From: Streptomyces sp. CA-210063
Lineage (GTDB): Bacteria; Actinomycetota; Actinomycetes; Streptomycetales; Streptomycetaceae
NCBI RefSeq assembly: GCF_024612015.1
Contig: NZ_CP102512.1
Coordinates: forward strand, 124,001-188,000
Direction: 5' to 3'
DNA length: 64,000 nucleotides
Every line of letters starts with the position of its first letter. Position 1 is the first letter of the stretch. Below, one piece after another: positions 53,191 to 61,784 of this stretch. The position numbers and the translations under genes are program-made. Below the pieces are notes generated by a model. That model saw only the letters and a list, made by a program, of their open reading frames with translations. It was not told the DNA's origin and searched no databases.

Positions 53191-53601
53191 ATGCGGATCG
53201 GGGATCTCGCGGCACGCGCCGGAGTGAGTGTGCGGTCATTGCGCTACTACGGGCAGCGGGGACTGCTCACCAGCACCCGCACGCCGAGCGGACAACGGCA
53301 GTACACGGAAGACGACGTGGACCGCGTCCACTTGATCCAGGAGCTGTACGCGGCCAATCTCTCCAGCAGCACCATCGCCGAACTCTTTCCGTGCCACGAG
53401 CACAATTTCGACGCCAGCCTGGAGCGGATGGCCCGCGAACGCGAGCGCATCACGGCGCAGATCAACGATTTCCTGCGGGCCAGGGACACCCTCGACAGGA
53501 TGGTGGCCGTGGCCCGGGCCCGCCGCGAGTCCCTGATGCATCCGGTCCCTGCCGCGGACGAATCGGGAGTTGAGGAACATCCGTGCCAGATCGTGCGCTA
53601 A
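53191..53601 (+). CDS. MerR-family transcriptional regulator
   Basis: The 136-residue protein starts at ATG 53191 behind GGAGG. The winged helix-turn-helix MRIGDLAARAGVSVRSLRYYGQRGLL is followed by GQRQYTEDDVDRVHLI and a dimerising coiled coil (~75-115). The C-terminal part is short with one Cys near each end of the sensor region, so metal or redox sensing is possible but not shown. It is divergent from the OYE gene, whose promoter holds the fitting palindrome. Confidence 0.92.
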   Translation: MRIGDLAARAGVSVRSLRYYGQRGLLTSTRTPSGQRQYTEDDVDRVHLIQELYAANLSSSTIAELFPCHEHNFDASLERMARERERITAQINDFLRARDTLDRMVAVARARRESLMHPVPAADESGVEEHPCQIVR

Positions 53602-53721
53602 GCCTTCGCGTTTCACTTGCTGCCGCGTCCGGATCTTGAGCGGAAACACGAAAGTGCCTGCTGAGCTGGGATCATGAGGCTTGTCTAGGGCTTCTGTCAC
53701 CACAGCAGGAAGGCATTTTCT

Positions 53722-53952
53722 GCGTGTACCCTACCGAATCGCGTCCCAAGCTTGTCGTCTCGGCCGACGGCCGCGGAGTGGTCAGCCACGCCGGATCCCG
53801 CCTGCTGGCCGATCTCGCCGACGCCACGGGCCTGACCGGCTCCTTCACCAACGCACTGCACTGGTTGGGGCCGCGCAGCACCGGCCACGACCCCGGCCGA
53901 GTGGCGGTCGACCTGGCGGTGATGCTCGCCGACGGCGGCGAGGCGCTCCGAG
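53722..53952 (+). pseudogene. IS1380-family transposase, N-terminal fragment
   Basis: The frame reads VYPTESRPKLVVSADGRGVV, SRLLADLADATGLTG and RVAVDLAVMLADGGEA, standard for the N-terminus of Streptomyces IS1380 transposases. Homology stops abruptly where an IS5-type relic begins on the opposite strand. Confidence 0.85.
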
Positions 53953-53989
53953 CCACTGCGGGAGTGGGCCGCCGTGCGGCCCACTTGCC

Positions 53990-54720
53990 TATCCGGCGAT
54001 GGCGAGGTTGTGCATCCGAGCGATGCCCAGCATGGCGTGATGGACGCCGTCGCCCTTGAGGCGGCAGTCGCGGAGGATCTTCCAGGTCTTCATGCGGGCG
54101 AAGACGTGCTCGACGCGGGCCCGGACCTGCTTGTGGGACCTGTTGTGGTCCTCTTTCCAGGCCGGGAGTTCGCTCTGGCCGCGCTCGCGGCGGTGCGGGA
54201 TGACGAGTCCGGTGCCCGGGTAGCCGCCGTCGGCGATCGTGAGGGTCTTGCCGACGGGCGGCCTTGGCGCCGGATTCCTCCCATGCCTTGCAGTCGTTGC
54301 GATTCCCGGCGAGCGGCCGGCCGACCACGACGACCAGTCGGGTGTCGGCGTCGATGACGACCTGGTGGTTGGTGGAGTGCCGGTAGTTCTTCGACCGCTC
54401 GGCGATGGTGTGATCCCGGGTGGGGACCAGGGTGCCGTCCACGATGAGCACGGTGTCCTTCGCGAACCGTTTGCGGGGCTGGAGGGCGAGCATCGGCCCG
54501 AGATGGTCGATGATCCGGTCCGCCGCCGACTTGGACACCCCGAACAGCGGAGCGAGCTGGCGCATCGTGAGGTTCGTGCGCCAGTACGCCGCGACCAGCA
54601 GTGCCCGGTCCTCCAGCGGAAGACTCCACTGCCGGCCCTTGCGGACCGCGTCCGCGCCCTCGCGCCGCAGAACCGTCACCAGCTTCCCGAAAGCACGCGG
54701 GCTCAGCCCGGTGAACGGGG
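53990..54720 (-). pseudogene. IS5-type DDE transposase (copy 2), frameshifted
   Basis: On the minus strand, PFTGLSPRAFGKLVTVLRRE through KSAADRIIDHLG, IVDGTLVPTRDH and NRNDCKAWEESGAK are in one frame. After an indel near 54270 the rest (TIADGGYPGTGLVIPHR, RVEHVFARMKTWKILRDC, ending ARMHNLAIAG) is in another. The extreme N-terminus is missing. It is a close relative of the relic at 46938. Confidence 0.85.
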
Positions 54721-54889
54721 CTATCCAGACACCTCAGGCGCCCAACTCGTCAAGCCGCGCTCGTGTGGGTGCTTGGGGAATCGAACACCATCGGTTCGTT
54801 GTCTTGGCTTGCGCGTGGATCTCTGATCGCGCAAGAGTTCGGCCTAACGCGGAGTTCAAGGTTTGTTGCGGCAGGACGGGGACAGACAA

Positions 54890-55429
54890 GTGTGCAGCAC
54901 GGATCTGGCCGCCAAGGAGACGGCGATAACTCGGTTCCTCCAGGACTACCCGCAGGCGGTTGAGGCTGCCCGCGGCCATCCCGCCCTCCGAGGGTGTGAA
55001 GATGTCCGCTGGTCCGCGTTCCCGGAGTGCCCGGCGGCGATCCCGGTTCTGTTGCACGGTCTTCTCGATCAGACTGCCGCGCCCGAGGCCAAGCGCGTAC
55101 TCACCAACTCCATTCTCAACAGCGTCAGAGAGATGAACCCGGCCATGCCGACAGTGCTGCCGTTCCTGTTGCGCCTTGCAAGCGACCCGCAGGTTCCTGT
55201 GCAGTCTGGCCTGCTGGGTCTTCTGGTCTCGATCGCTGGATTCTCCGAGCCGATCGACGGACGCAACGAAGCTATGGTGCGCTGGTTCGGCAGTGACAGC
55301 GATCATCCCGAGCGTGAACAGTGCCGGGCCGTGTTCACGGAGAACGCGAGCGTAGTGGCGATGTTGGCGGAGGAACTGACCCGTCCTGGCGATCGAGCGA
55401 AGCTTCGACAGGCTGCCGGACTCGTGTGA
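54890..55429 (+). CDS. helical-repeat hypothetical protein
   Basis: About 180 residues of regular amphipathic helices (TAITRFLQDYPQAVEAARGH; PVLLHGLLDQ; TVLPFLLRLASDPQVPVQSG) suggest a HEAT/ARM-like repeat protein. GTG 54890 follows GGGGA and gives MCSTDLAAKE. The frame is open further up to 54863 and beyond, so the original N-terminus may have been removed by the adjacent IS5 relic. No enzymatic motif or membrane span is visible. Confidence 0.6.
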   Translation: MCSTDLAAKETAITRFLQDYPQAVEAARGHPALRGCEDVRWSAFPECPAAIPVLLHGLLDQTAAPEAKRVLTNSILNSVREMNPAMPTVLPFLLRLASDPQVPVQSGLLGLLVSIAGFSEPIDGRNEAMVRWFGSDSDHPEREQCRAVFTENASVVAMLAEELTRPGDRAKLRQAAGLV

Positions 55430-55439
55430 GTTCCCGCGT

Positions 55440-56435
55440 TCAGGCCGCTTCCGCGACCGTGGGTGGTGATGCGGGGAAGGCGACGACCTCGTCGAAGAGT
55501 TGTCCATGCTGGAGGCAGTGGTAGAGCTGTCCGATCCTGCGGTTGAAGAGGTTGCGCTGGGCTGAGGCGTGCCAGTCGCCCTGGTCACGGCGGCGTCGGT
55601 AGTGGGCCTTGGCGCCGGGTGAGGCGGTGATCGAGGAGAAGGCCCAGAGGTAGCCGACGGCGTTCAGGCGGTCGTTCTTCACCCACCGTCTGGTGATGGT
55701 CGACTTCTTGCCGGAGGCTCGGGTGACGGGCGAGGAGCCGGCGTATGCCTTGAGGCCGCGGGCGTCGGCGAACCGGCTGCGGTCGTCTCCGATCTCGGCG
55801 AGCAACCGGGCGCCGAGCTGGGTGCCGAGGCCAGGGAAGCTGAGGATGATCTCAGCGTCCGGGTGCTGAGGGAATGCTTCCTCCACCGCCTCGGCGAGCT
55901 GGCCGGCGGCGGCGCAGGCAGCCTCCAGCTGGACCAGGAGGGCGAGCATCTGCTTGCCGAGCGCGTCCTCGACCAGCGCCGGCTGGTGGGCCCAGTCGGC
56001 CCGGAAGACCTCGCGGAGCCGTTCGGCTTCGGCCTCGATCCCACGCTGGCGGCCGGCCCTTTTGAGCGCGGCCTGGAGCTGGGAGCGGGTCAGTCGAGCC
56101 GCTCGGATCGGCGTGGGTGCGGCCTTGAGGAGTTCGTGGGCCTCGCGTCGGCACAAACCGTTGCGCCAGGGCTCGAAGGCGGCCAGTGCGGAGGGGTAGT
56201 ACTCGCGCAGCAGGGATCGGAGCTGGTTGGAGATCTGCTGCCGGTTCCAGGTCGCGTCCTGCTGGGCGCGGGCGAGGACGGCGACGGCCCGGCCGAGGTC
56301 GCTGTCCTGCGGCAGGGACCGGTGGGCGTGCATGTCGGTGCGGAGGATGTTGGCCAGGACCAGGGCGTCGCCGGGGTCGGACTTCTTGCGGGAGACGGAG
56401 TGACGGTCGCGATAGCGGGCGGCGGCCATCGGGTT
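55440..56435 (-). pseudogene. IS110-family transposase, 5'-truncated
   Basis: The minus strand reads NPMAAARYRDRHSVSRKKSD, then DALVLANILRTD, and the C-terminal IS116/IS110/IS902 domain (ILSFPGLGTQLGARLLAEIG, YAGSSPVTRASGKK), ending complete. The N-terminal DEDD residues before about 56435 are replaced by an unrelated transposase tail on the plus strand, so it cannot be functional. Confidence 0.88.
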
Positions 56436-56546
56436 GCCGACCTGAAGAACTGGCAGATCCTCACCAAGGTCCGCATGAACGCCCGCCACGCGACCATGCT
56501 CCTGCGGGCTCTCCTCGTGCTGACCAACGCCGAGATCCAGCGTTGA
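56433..56546 (+). pseudogene. C-terminal tail of an IS5-type transposase
   Basis: A plus-strand frame reads DLKNWQILTKVRMNARHA, then MLLRALLVLTNAEIQR and a stop. This is the typical C-terminus of Streptomyces IS5-like DDE transposases. Only ~37 codons remain, fused at the truncated 5' end of the IS110 relic. Confidence 0.7.
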
Positions 56547-56595
56547 CGGACGTAGCTGATCACGGCAGCCGGCACGGGCAGTACGATCCCGTTTC

Positions 56596-57117
56596 ATGGT
56601 CGTGGACATGGGGCGGGACGGAAGACAGGACACGGTCGAGCTGGTCTACCAGCCGACGCGCGCCGACATCCTCACGGGCGTTCGGCTGCGTGAGCGCCGT
56701 CGGCGCCTCCACCTGGTCCGGTGGGGCTTCACGGGGCTGTTCGGGGCTGGCGCCGTGCTGGTGGTGACCGCACCGGAAAGCTCCGCGCAGTCGTTCCTCA
56801 CCGCCGTGTTCTGCGCCGCCATGATCTGGTCGATCCCCCACCTCCAGGCCCACCACGCGCTGCGCACAGTCTCCTGGCAGGGCGAGTACCGCACGTCCGT
56901 GAGCGAGACGGGGATCGCGGCCGAGACCGCGCACGCGACGCTCGTACAGCGCTGGTCAGTCTTCCGCGGTTTCCGCGAGACCCGCGACCACGTGGTGCTG
57001 CTCAGCCGCGACCCGAACATCCTGCTCGTGGAGGTGCTACCCAAGCGCGGGCTGCGCTCTCCGCAGGACGCGGAGCGGCTGCGGGCCCTCGTGAGCCGCC
57101 ATCTGCCCCGCGTCTGA
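56596..57117 (+). CDS. YcxB-like membrane protein
   Basis: The 173-residue protein has two closely spaced membrane segments (about 43-60 and 65-85) followed by a soluble YcxB-like domain: SWQGEYRTSVSETGI, then LVQRWSVFRGFRETRDHVVLL and EVLPKRGL. In this family a short membrane hairpin precedes a PH-like fold of unknown function. ATG 56608 is an alternative start. The gene appears complete. Confidence 0.82.
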   Translation: MVVDMGRDGRQDTVELVYQPTRADILTGVRLRERRRRLHLVRWGFTGLFGAGAVLVVTAPESSAQSFLTAVFCAAMIWSIPHLQAHHALRTVSWQGEYRTSVSETGIAAETAHATLVQRWSVFRGFRETRDHVVLLSRDPNILLVEVLPKRGLRSPQDAERLRALVSRHLPRV

Positions 57118-57126
57118 ACCCCCTTC

Positions 57127-57270
57127 TCAGTCCTCCGCCGCGGCCGCGGGGCCCTCGACCTCGACCGCCTTGCCGCAGACCCGGCAGACGAGGTGGCGGT
57201 GCTCGCCGACGGAGCAGCGGCGGTAGAGATCGACGCGGAGGTGGCTCGGCTGGAGGCCCGCCGAGGTGGC
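57127..57270 (-). pseudogene. Fur-family regulator fragment
   Basis: About 40 residues (LRVDLYRRCSVGEHRHLVCR, CGKAVEVEGPAAAAED) match the start of the metal-binding dimerisation domain of Fur/Zur proteins, including one CxxC pair. Both the DNA-binding domain and the C-terminus are missing. Confidence 0.6.
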
Positions 57271-57419
57271 GTTCAGGCAGTTCCGCGAGGCCGAATCTCC
57301 CGGTGACGGACGATCCCTCCGCAACAATCACCGTATTCACCAGCAGGAGTGCCCCACTCACCGCCCACACCAGATCTGTGACCTGCTACTTCAGGTTGGA
57401 ATCAAGCCAGTGGTGCCTC

Positions 57420-57540
57420 CAAGAAGGGCGGGGTCGAGCATCTTCACGCGATCGCCGACGGCGAGGTCTACCCGAGGAGGCGAGCCCGAAGTCGTCTTCT
57501 GCCTGGACGATTTCGGGCCGCTCAATTTCACGGTGTCGCG
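57420..57540 (+). pseudogene. IS630-family transposase fragment
   Basis: The segment EVVFCLDDFGPLNFT resembles the first-Asp strand of IS630 DDE transposases. The preceding residues (VEHLHAIADGEVYPR) are in another frame. Only ~40 codons are recognisable. Confidence 0.5.
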
Positions 57541-57689
57541 CTTATGAACCGCTCCGGTTCTGATGGAGGCTCCGGATTCCCTGTGAGGGAGTCATGTGCT
57601 GGGGTCCTGGTCCGACTCGGAGCGGTTGCTCGCCGCGGACACCGCAATCAGCACGCGTTCGTCGTCCTGGTCGTTGGCGTACGCCTCAA

Positions 57690-57905
57690 CGGCGGCCACC
57701 GGGGTGCCGGCCTCGTCATGCCGCATCGCCGCGAGCACGGGCAGAGCAAGCTCGGCCTGGAAGGAAGAGCACAACACTTCCCACCGTCAGGTCCGTGCCC
57801 GCGTCGAGCACGCCTTCACCCGCAAAAAGACCTGGAAGGTCCTCCGCGACTGCCGCTTGAACGGCGACGGCGTCCATCATGCGATGAGCGGAATCGCCAA
57901 CTCAC
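57690..57905 (+). pseudogene. IS5-type transposase C-terminal relic (copy 3)
   Basis: GAGLVMPHRREHGQSKLGLE in one frame continues as HNTSHRQVRARVEHAFTRKKTWKV (with RVEHAF) and HHAMSGIANS in another, matching copies 1 and 2. Everything upstream of the last catalytic Glu region is lost. Confidence 0.7.
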
Positions 57906-57950
57906 GGATGCAGTACCGACCCGGCCTCATCGCCAAGACCGGCCTCGACT

Positions 57951-57988
57951 TCCAACCGCCGCAATCTCAGCCATTGAAGATCTCTAGC
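57951..57988 (+). repeat. 38-bp direct repeat, copy 1 (IS-end candidate)
   Basis: It matches 60080-60117 at 36 of 38 positions in the same orientation. Its CTAG-containing edge supplies the TAG stop of the minus-strand IPT-like gene. It directly follows an IS5 relic, so it is probably a transposon end. Confidence 0.75.
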
Positions 57989-58549
57989 CCGTGATGTGGA
58001 AGGGGGTGTCGGCGCGACTTTGGCTTTCCAAGCCACGGGCCTCGAACGACTGCGGCTGATCTGAGTTGACGCTGTCGTCTGGAACCTTGATCTGTGCAGC
58101 GAAGCCGCCATCGGATCCGGCCGTGACGTCGCAGAGATCAATCATATTGCCGTACGTCCCGTTGAAGACGATGCGCACCTGTTCTCCAGCGGCAAAGCCA
58201 GAGCCCGTAAGGGTGATGACAGCGCCTTCGGCGGCCGAGTCAGGGCTGACGACGATGCGGGCGGCTGTTGGGGACAGCTCCGGGGCCGATGATGTCGGAG
58301 GAAGGGTCTGCACAGGCTGTGAGGTGGCCGGAGGCGCTGTGGGTGAGGCTGCGGACGTCTGCTGCGAGGCCGTGACCGCAGCAGCGGGGGACTCCTTCGG
58401 GGTGCCACCACCCGCAAGCACTGCCGCGATCACCGCGGCTACGACAGTGGCCGCCCCAGTGATAACTGCCGCAATGATCGGTGTGCGGTGGTTGCGGTCG
58501 GTCCTTCCGCCCTCACCGTCACTGGTGCGGTGTCGCCAGCGTCAGACAC
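57984..58549 (-). pseudogene. membrane-anchored IPT/TIG-like protein, frameshifted near the start
   Basis: GTG 58549 has a good GGAGG (7 nt) and begins VSDAGDTAPVTVRAEG. The transmembrane segment (IIAAVITGAATVVAAVIAAV) and everything after it are in another frame that has no start before GTG 58433, so one indel (real or a sequencing error) separates them. After the membrane span comes a Ser/Pro/Thr-rich linker and one Ig-like/IPT-type domain (PDSAAEGAVITLTGSGFAAG, ending FHITG). A cell-surface binding role is possible. The stop codon comes from a repeat/IS end, so the C-terminus may be altered. Confidence 0.6.
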
Positions 58550-58680
58550 CGCGAATCCTCCAACAGGTCACGTTCGGGCGATAGTCGATCACCCTACACA
58601 GAGGAGCTGTCCGACGGCCTCCGCTTTCTGAGGCATTGTCAAATCCTGTGGATTGACCGAACAGCCCAATGACCGGTCGG

Positions 58681-59664
58681 TCAAGCGAGCGGCTTGCGGT
58701 AACGGACGTACTCGTTCTGCCGCCGGAACCCCACGCTCTCGTAGAGATCGTAGGACCGATGCGGGTTTGCCGTGCCCGTGTACAGCCGGGCGGTTGTTGC
58801 ACCCTGCTCGCGAAGGCTTCGTAGCCCGTCCAACAGCAGGGCCCGGCCGACTCCGAGGCGTCGCTGGTCCGTCCGGACACTCAGCTCTTCGACCTCGCCC
58901 ACAGTGTGGTCGTGACGGCGGATGGAGCAGAGGGCGACGCCGACCATATCCCGCCCATTCCAGGCAGCCCTCCAGCATGCCGGGTCAGCGGTGTCGACGA
59001 AGTCCTGGAAAGGCCACTTCTGAGTGAAACCGGTGTCCGCATACGAATCGACGACCGTCCTCCAGGCTGCACCATAGTGGCTGGTCCCGATCGGCCCCGT
59101 CCGTATCCCGGCCGGCAGTTCGCTGGCCGGCTCGGGCAACTGCTGCAGATCGCCCAGCTCCAGCTCGACCAGGCTGAAAACACGTCGATAGCCGGCTGCC
59201 AGCAGAAGCGCCGTGGCGTCCTGCTCGGAGGCCATGGCGTTCGCGCCGATCACTGCCGTCCGCGCCGTTCCATGCTGTTCGACGAGTTGACGGATTCGCT
59301 CTTCGGCCCAGCTCAGCATGGCTGACCCGATGCCCTGGTGGCGATGCTCAGGCAACAGGTAGCCGCGGTGCAGGTAGAGCCACGTATCGTCCCGCTCTTG
59401 CCACCACCGGATCGTCGAGTAGCCGACGACGCTTCCGCCGTGCACTACCAGGATCTGGTTCTTGGACGGCTCCTCCAGCGCGGCAGAGGCTTCGGCGATC
59501 TCGGCCGCCGTCGGGAGCCCTTCTACAACCGAATGGGCGTCGACCCGGTCCCGTTCGGCACACCCCAGCCGCACCGCGGCCATGGCGCCGTGGTCTTCGT
59601 ACCCGCGATACGGCCGGAACCCGAAGCCGGCCGGAAGGTCCTGTCCTGGCGTGTCATCCGACAT
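58681..59664 (-). CDS. tandem GNAT-family N-acetyltransferase
   Basis: The 327-residue protein has two GNAT domains. Acetyl-CoA motif A is seen as HRHQGIGSAMLSW (about residues 108-120) in the N-terminal half and QRRLGVGRALLLDGL (about 268-282) in the C-terminal half, each with a following hydrophobic helix. This duplicated layout is shared with mycothiol synthase-like and Eis-like relatives, but substrate residues cannot be judged. It has a clean ATG start, no partner gene, and appears intact. Confidence 0.9.
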   Translation of the reverse strand: MSDDTPGQDLPAGFGFRPYRGYEDHGAMAAVRLGCAERDRVDAHSVVEGLPTAAEIAEASAALEEPSKNQILVVHGGSVVGYSTIRWWQERDDTWLYLHRGYLLPEHRHQGIGSAMLSWAEERIRQLVEQHGTARTAVIGANAMASEQDATALLLAAGYRRVFSLVELELGDLQQLPEPASELPAGIRTGPIGTSHYGAAWRTVVDSYADTGFTQKWPFQDFVDTADPACWRAAWNGRDMVGVALCSIRRHDHTVGEVEELSVRTDQRRLGVGRALLLDGLRSLREQGATTARLYTGTANPHRSYDLYESVGFRRQNEYVRYRKPLA

Positions 59665-59707
59665 GATCGGATGATCTCGAACTTCGAGGCAGGCCCGCCA
59701 CCCTATT

Positions 59708-60003
59708 CATGCCGCGGTCGTCTGCGGCCGTTCAACGAGCCAGCCGCGTTCGAAGCCGGCTCCGATACGGACGAGTTCGACGAGGTGGGGTGCGTTCACG
59801 GCCCGCCACCGCTGCTGGGCGGACTCGACGAGTTTGAAGACCATGGCCAGGGCGGCGGTGCGGGAGCCGGCGCCTCGGGTGACCTTGGTCCGCAGGCGGA
59901 CGGTGGCGAACGTGGACTCGATCGGATTCGTGGTCCGCAGGTGGATCCAGTGCTCGGCTGGGACGTCGAAGAACGCCAGTAGTTCCTCTTGATCGTCAGT
60001 GAT
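59708..60003 (-). pseudogene. IS256-family transposase, C-terminal fragment
   Basis: The minus strand reads DDQEELLAFFDVPAEHWIHL, RTTNPIESTFATVRLRTKVT and FKLVESAQQRWRAVNAPHLV to a stop, the conserved C-terminus of IS256 transposases including the catalytic Glu of NPIES. The upstream two thirds are missing. Confidence 0.85.
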
Positions 60004-60079
60004 TTTCTCAGGTCTTGAGCATTGCTCCGCTTTCTCGATCGCTTCGCAGAAGCTCTACAGAGACGGGTGCGCCGCGCTA

Positions 60080-60117
60080 TCCAACCGCCGTAACCTCAGC
60101 CATTGAAGATCTCTAGC
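60080..60117 (+). repeat. 38-bp direct repeat, copy 2 (IS-end candidate)
   Basis: Second copy of the repeat at 57951-57988 (two mismatches). Its edge supplies the TAG stop of the minus-strand HxlR gene that ends at 60113. Confidence 0.75.
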
Positions 60118-60493
60118 AAGTTGGACGAGGGGACCGCGGGTCGGGAGTGCATTTTGCTTCCTGGGCGGCCATAACCTCATCGCCGTACTCGAAGGCCCAT
60201 GCGCCGACGGCGTCGATGGGCGCCAGTAAGGTCCGGCCCAGAGCGGTGAGTTGGTACTCGACCCGCGATGGTGCGTCGGGGTCTGCCTGCCGGTCGACCA
60301 GTCCGTTGAACTGCAGCCGGCGCAGAGTCTCGGTGAGGACCTTGGAGCTGATGCCCCCGATTCGCTCCCGTAATTCGACCGGGCGCCTGGGGCCGTCGCG
60401 CAGTGCCCAGAGCACCACGGCGTTCCAGGTGTTGGAGAGCAGGTCGAAGGCGAGGCGGGCGCGGCAGTCGGCGAGGAAGGCGTCGGTCGTCAC
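60113..60493 (-). CDS. HxlR-family transcriptional regulator (second)
   Basis: A 126-residue winged-helix protein with FLADCRARLAFDLLSNTWNA (Cys9), VVLWALRDGPRRPVELRERI, ISSKVLTETLRRLQFNGLV and SRVEYQLTALG. GTG 60493 has no ribosome site and sits 2 nt from the operator palindrome, so the mRNA may be leaderless. The last few residues and the stop come from a 38-bp repeat, so the native C-terminus may be slightly shortened. It is divergent from an NAD(P)-binding protein gene, its likely target. Confidence 0.9.
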   Translation of the reverse strand: MTTDAFLADCRARLAFDLLSNTWNAVVLWALRDGPRRPVELRERIGGISSKVLTETLRRLQFNGLVDRQADPDAPSRVEYQLTALGRTLLAPIDAVGAWAFEYGDEVMAAQEAKCTPDPRSPRPTC

Positions 60494-60495
60494 GT

Positions 60496-60505
60496 ACCAA
60501 ATGGT
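60496..60505. promoter_or_regulatory. operator candidate for second HxlR regulator
   Basis: ACCAAATGGT, an imperfect palindrome, differs by one base from the ACCAATTGGT beside the other HxlR gene. It overlaps the start region of the regulator, suggesting autoregulation. Confidence 0.5.
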
Positions 60506-60567
60506 GCCCGAACGGCCTTCTAGCGTCGGTGTGAACGGTCGAAGCAGGCACGGAGAGGGACCACGTG

Positions 60568-61251
60568 ATGAGAATCGGTGTACTGGGAACGGGCAACATG
60601 GCCGACGCGCTCGCCACCCACTGGGTGCGGGCCGGGCACGAGGTGATTATCGGGGGGCGGGACGCACACAAGGCGGAGCGGCTCGCGACGCGCATTGGAG
60701 GCAGCGCGAAGCCTGCCAGTCTGCGCGCGGCGGCCGAGTCCGGTCAGGTGGTGTTGGCCGCGCTGCCCTTCGGGGCGGGAGTAGACGTGGCACGGGGCCT
60801 GCACGCGGCCCTGGAGGGCAAGGTGCTGCTCGACTGCTCCAACCCGGTCGGGCCGGGCTTCCGGCTGCTGACGGAAGGAGGCCCCTCAGCCGCGCAGCAA
60901 CTTGCCGCGGCGGCACCGGGAGCCCACGTGGTCAAGGCTTTCAACCTCTGCCACGAGGACGTGTGGCGCATGCGGCCGCCCGTCTTCGATGGGCGGCCAC
61001 TGGCCGTTCCGGTCTGCGGGGACGACGAGACGGCCCTCGTGCGTGTACGCGAGTTGGTGCAGGACGTGGGCTGCGAACCCGTAGCTGGCGGCGGTCTCGA
61101 ACGTGCGGGACTCCTGGAAGCGACCGCCGCGCTGTTCATCGCCCTGTGGGTCGGCGAGGGAGCGGATGCGCAAGCAATCGCACCTCCGCTGACATACGCG
61201 GCCGGACCAAGCCACCAGGAAACGGAGGGCGGCACGGTGGCTTTCCGTTAG
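60568..61251 (+). CDS. NAD(P)-binding reductase, F420-dependent NADP reductase-like fold
   Basis: This 227-residue protein starts at ATG 60568 (GAGGGA 7 nt upstream; GTG 60565 is the alternative). The Rossmann motif MRIGVLGTGNMADALATHWV is followed by GGRDAHKAERLA, DCSNPVGPGF, VVKAFNLCHEDVW and a C-terminal GGGLERAGLLEA segment. The set resembles F420-dependent NADP reductase and pyrroline-5-carboxylate reductase relatives. Cofactor choice (F420 or other) cannot be decided. It is divergent from and probably controlled by the HxlR gene. Confidence 0.88.
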   Translation: MRIGVLGTGNMADALATHWVRAGHEVIIGGRDAHKAERLATRIGGSAKPASLRAAAESGQVVLAALPFGAGVDVARGLHAALEGKVLLDCSNPVGPGFRLLTEGGPSAAQQLAAAAPGAHVVKAFNLCHEDVWRMRPPVFDGRPLAVPVCGDDETALVRVRELVQDVGCEPVAGGGLERAGLLEATAALFIALWVGEGADAQAIAPPLTYAAGPSHQETEGGTVAFR

Positions 61252-61254
61252 GGG

Positions 61255-61440
61255 CTCTAATAGGACTCCGTTAAGTTGCTCTGGCTCGTGGGTTCGGGCT
61301 GGTAGTGGACGTTCTGGCAGGGGGCGGTGGCAGGTGGTGCAGGTGCCGGTCCAGCAGTTCAGCAGGTCCTGGATGGCGTCGAGGATCTGGTAGAGGGTGA
61401 GTTGGCTGTATCGGATCTTGAGGTTCCCCCGCTGTGCGGG
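61255..61440 (-). other. coding-like relic of unknown origin
   Basis: A minus-strand open stretch with good codon bias reads NLKIRYSQLTLYQILDAIQD and WTGTCTTCHRPL, with a CxxC pair. It has no start and no clear stop before the next gene. It looks like a transposase tail, but the family is not identified. Confidence 0.3.
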
Positions 61441-61449
61441 AGTGGCTGA

Positions 61450-61722
61450 CTAGAAGGTCAGGGCGGGTTGACGTGGTTTCAGGTTCACTGGTTCGGCCGC
61501 TGCCTGGTCGGCGTAGTGCTTCTCTTCGAACTCGATGGGACTGCGGTAGCCGAGCCGCTTCTGGATGCGGCGGGGGTTATAGAAGCCGTCGATGTACTCG
61601 AAGAGCGCGAGATTCGCCTCGGCCCTGGTCACGAAGACGCGGCCGCGGATGCACTCGGTCTTGATCAGCATCCACAGGTTCTCCGCCAGGGCATTGTCGA
61701 AGGAGTCGCCGACCGAGCCCAT
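61450..61722 (-). pseudogene. IS3-family transposase OrfB, C-terminal fragment
   Basis: The 90 residues MGSVGDSFDNALAENLWMLI to the stop, including FVTRAEANLALFEYID and NPRRIQKRLGYRSP, are the end of an rve-type IS3 transposase carrying the last catalytic Glu. The N-terminal part is replaced by an IS256 relic. Confidence 0.88.
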
Positions 61723-61784
61723 GGACGCCTGAACTCCTGCTCTGACCAGGCGTGTTGTGAGCTTGATAGACGTGTATTGCTCAG

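Noticed and set aside
54734..55588. Minus-strand 284-codon frame
   Set aside because: It lies opposite the helical-repeat protein, has atypical composition and no ribosome site. The plus-strand frame has the better codon bias.
58681..59664. Tandem GNAT protein as mycothiol synthase
   Set aside because: The two-domain layout is shared, but no residue pattern specific to MshD can be confirmed by eye, and its context is an accessory region.
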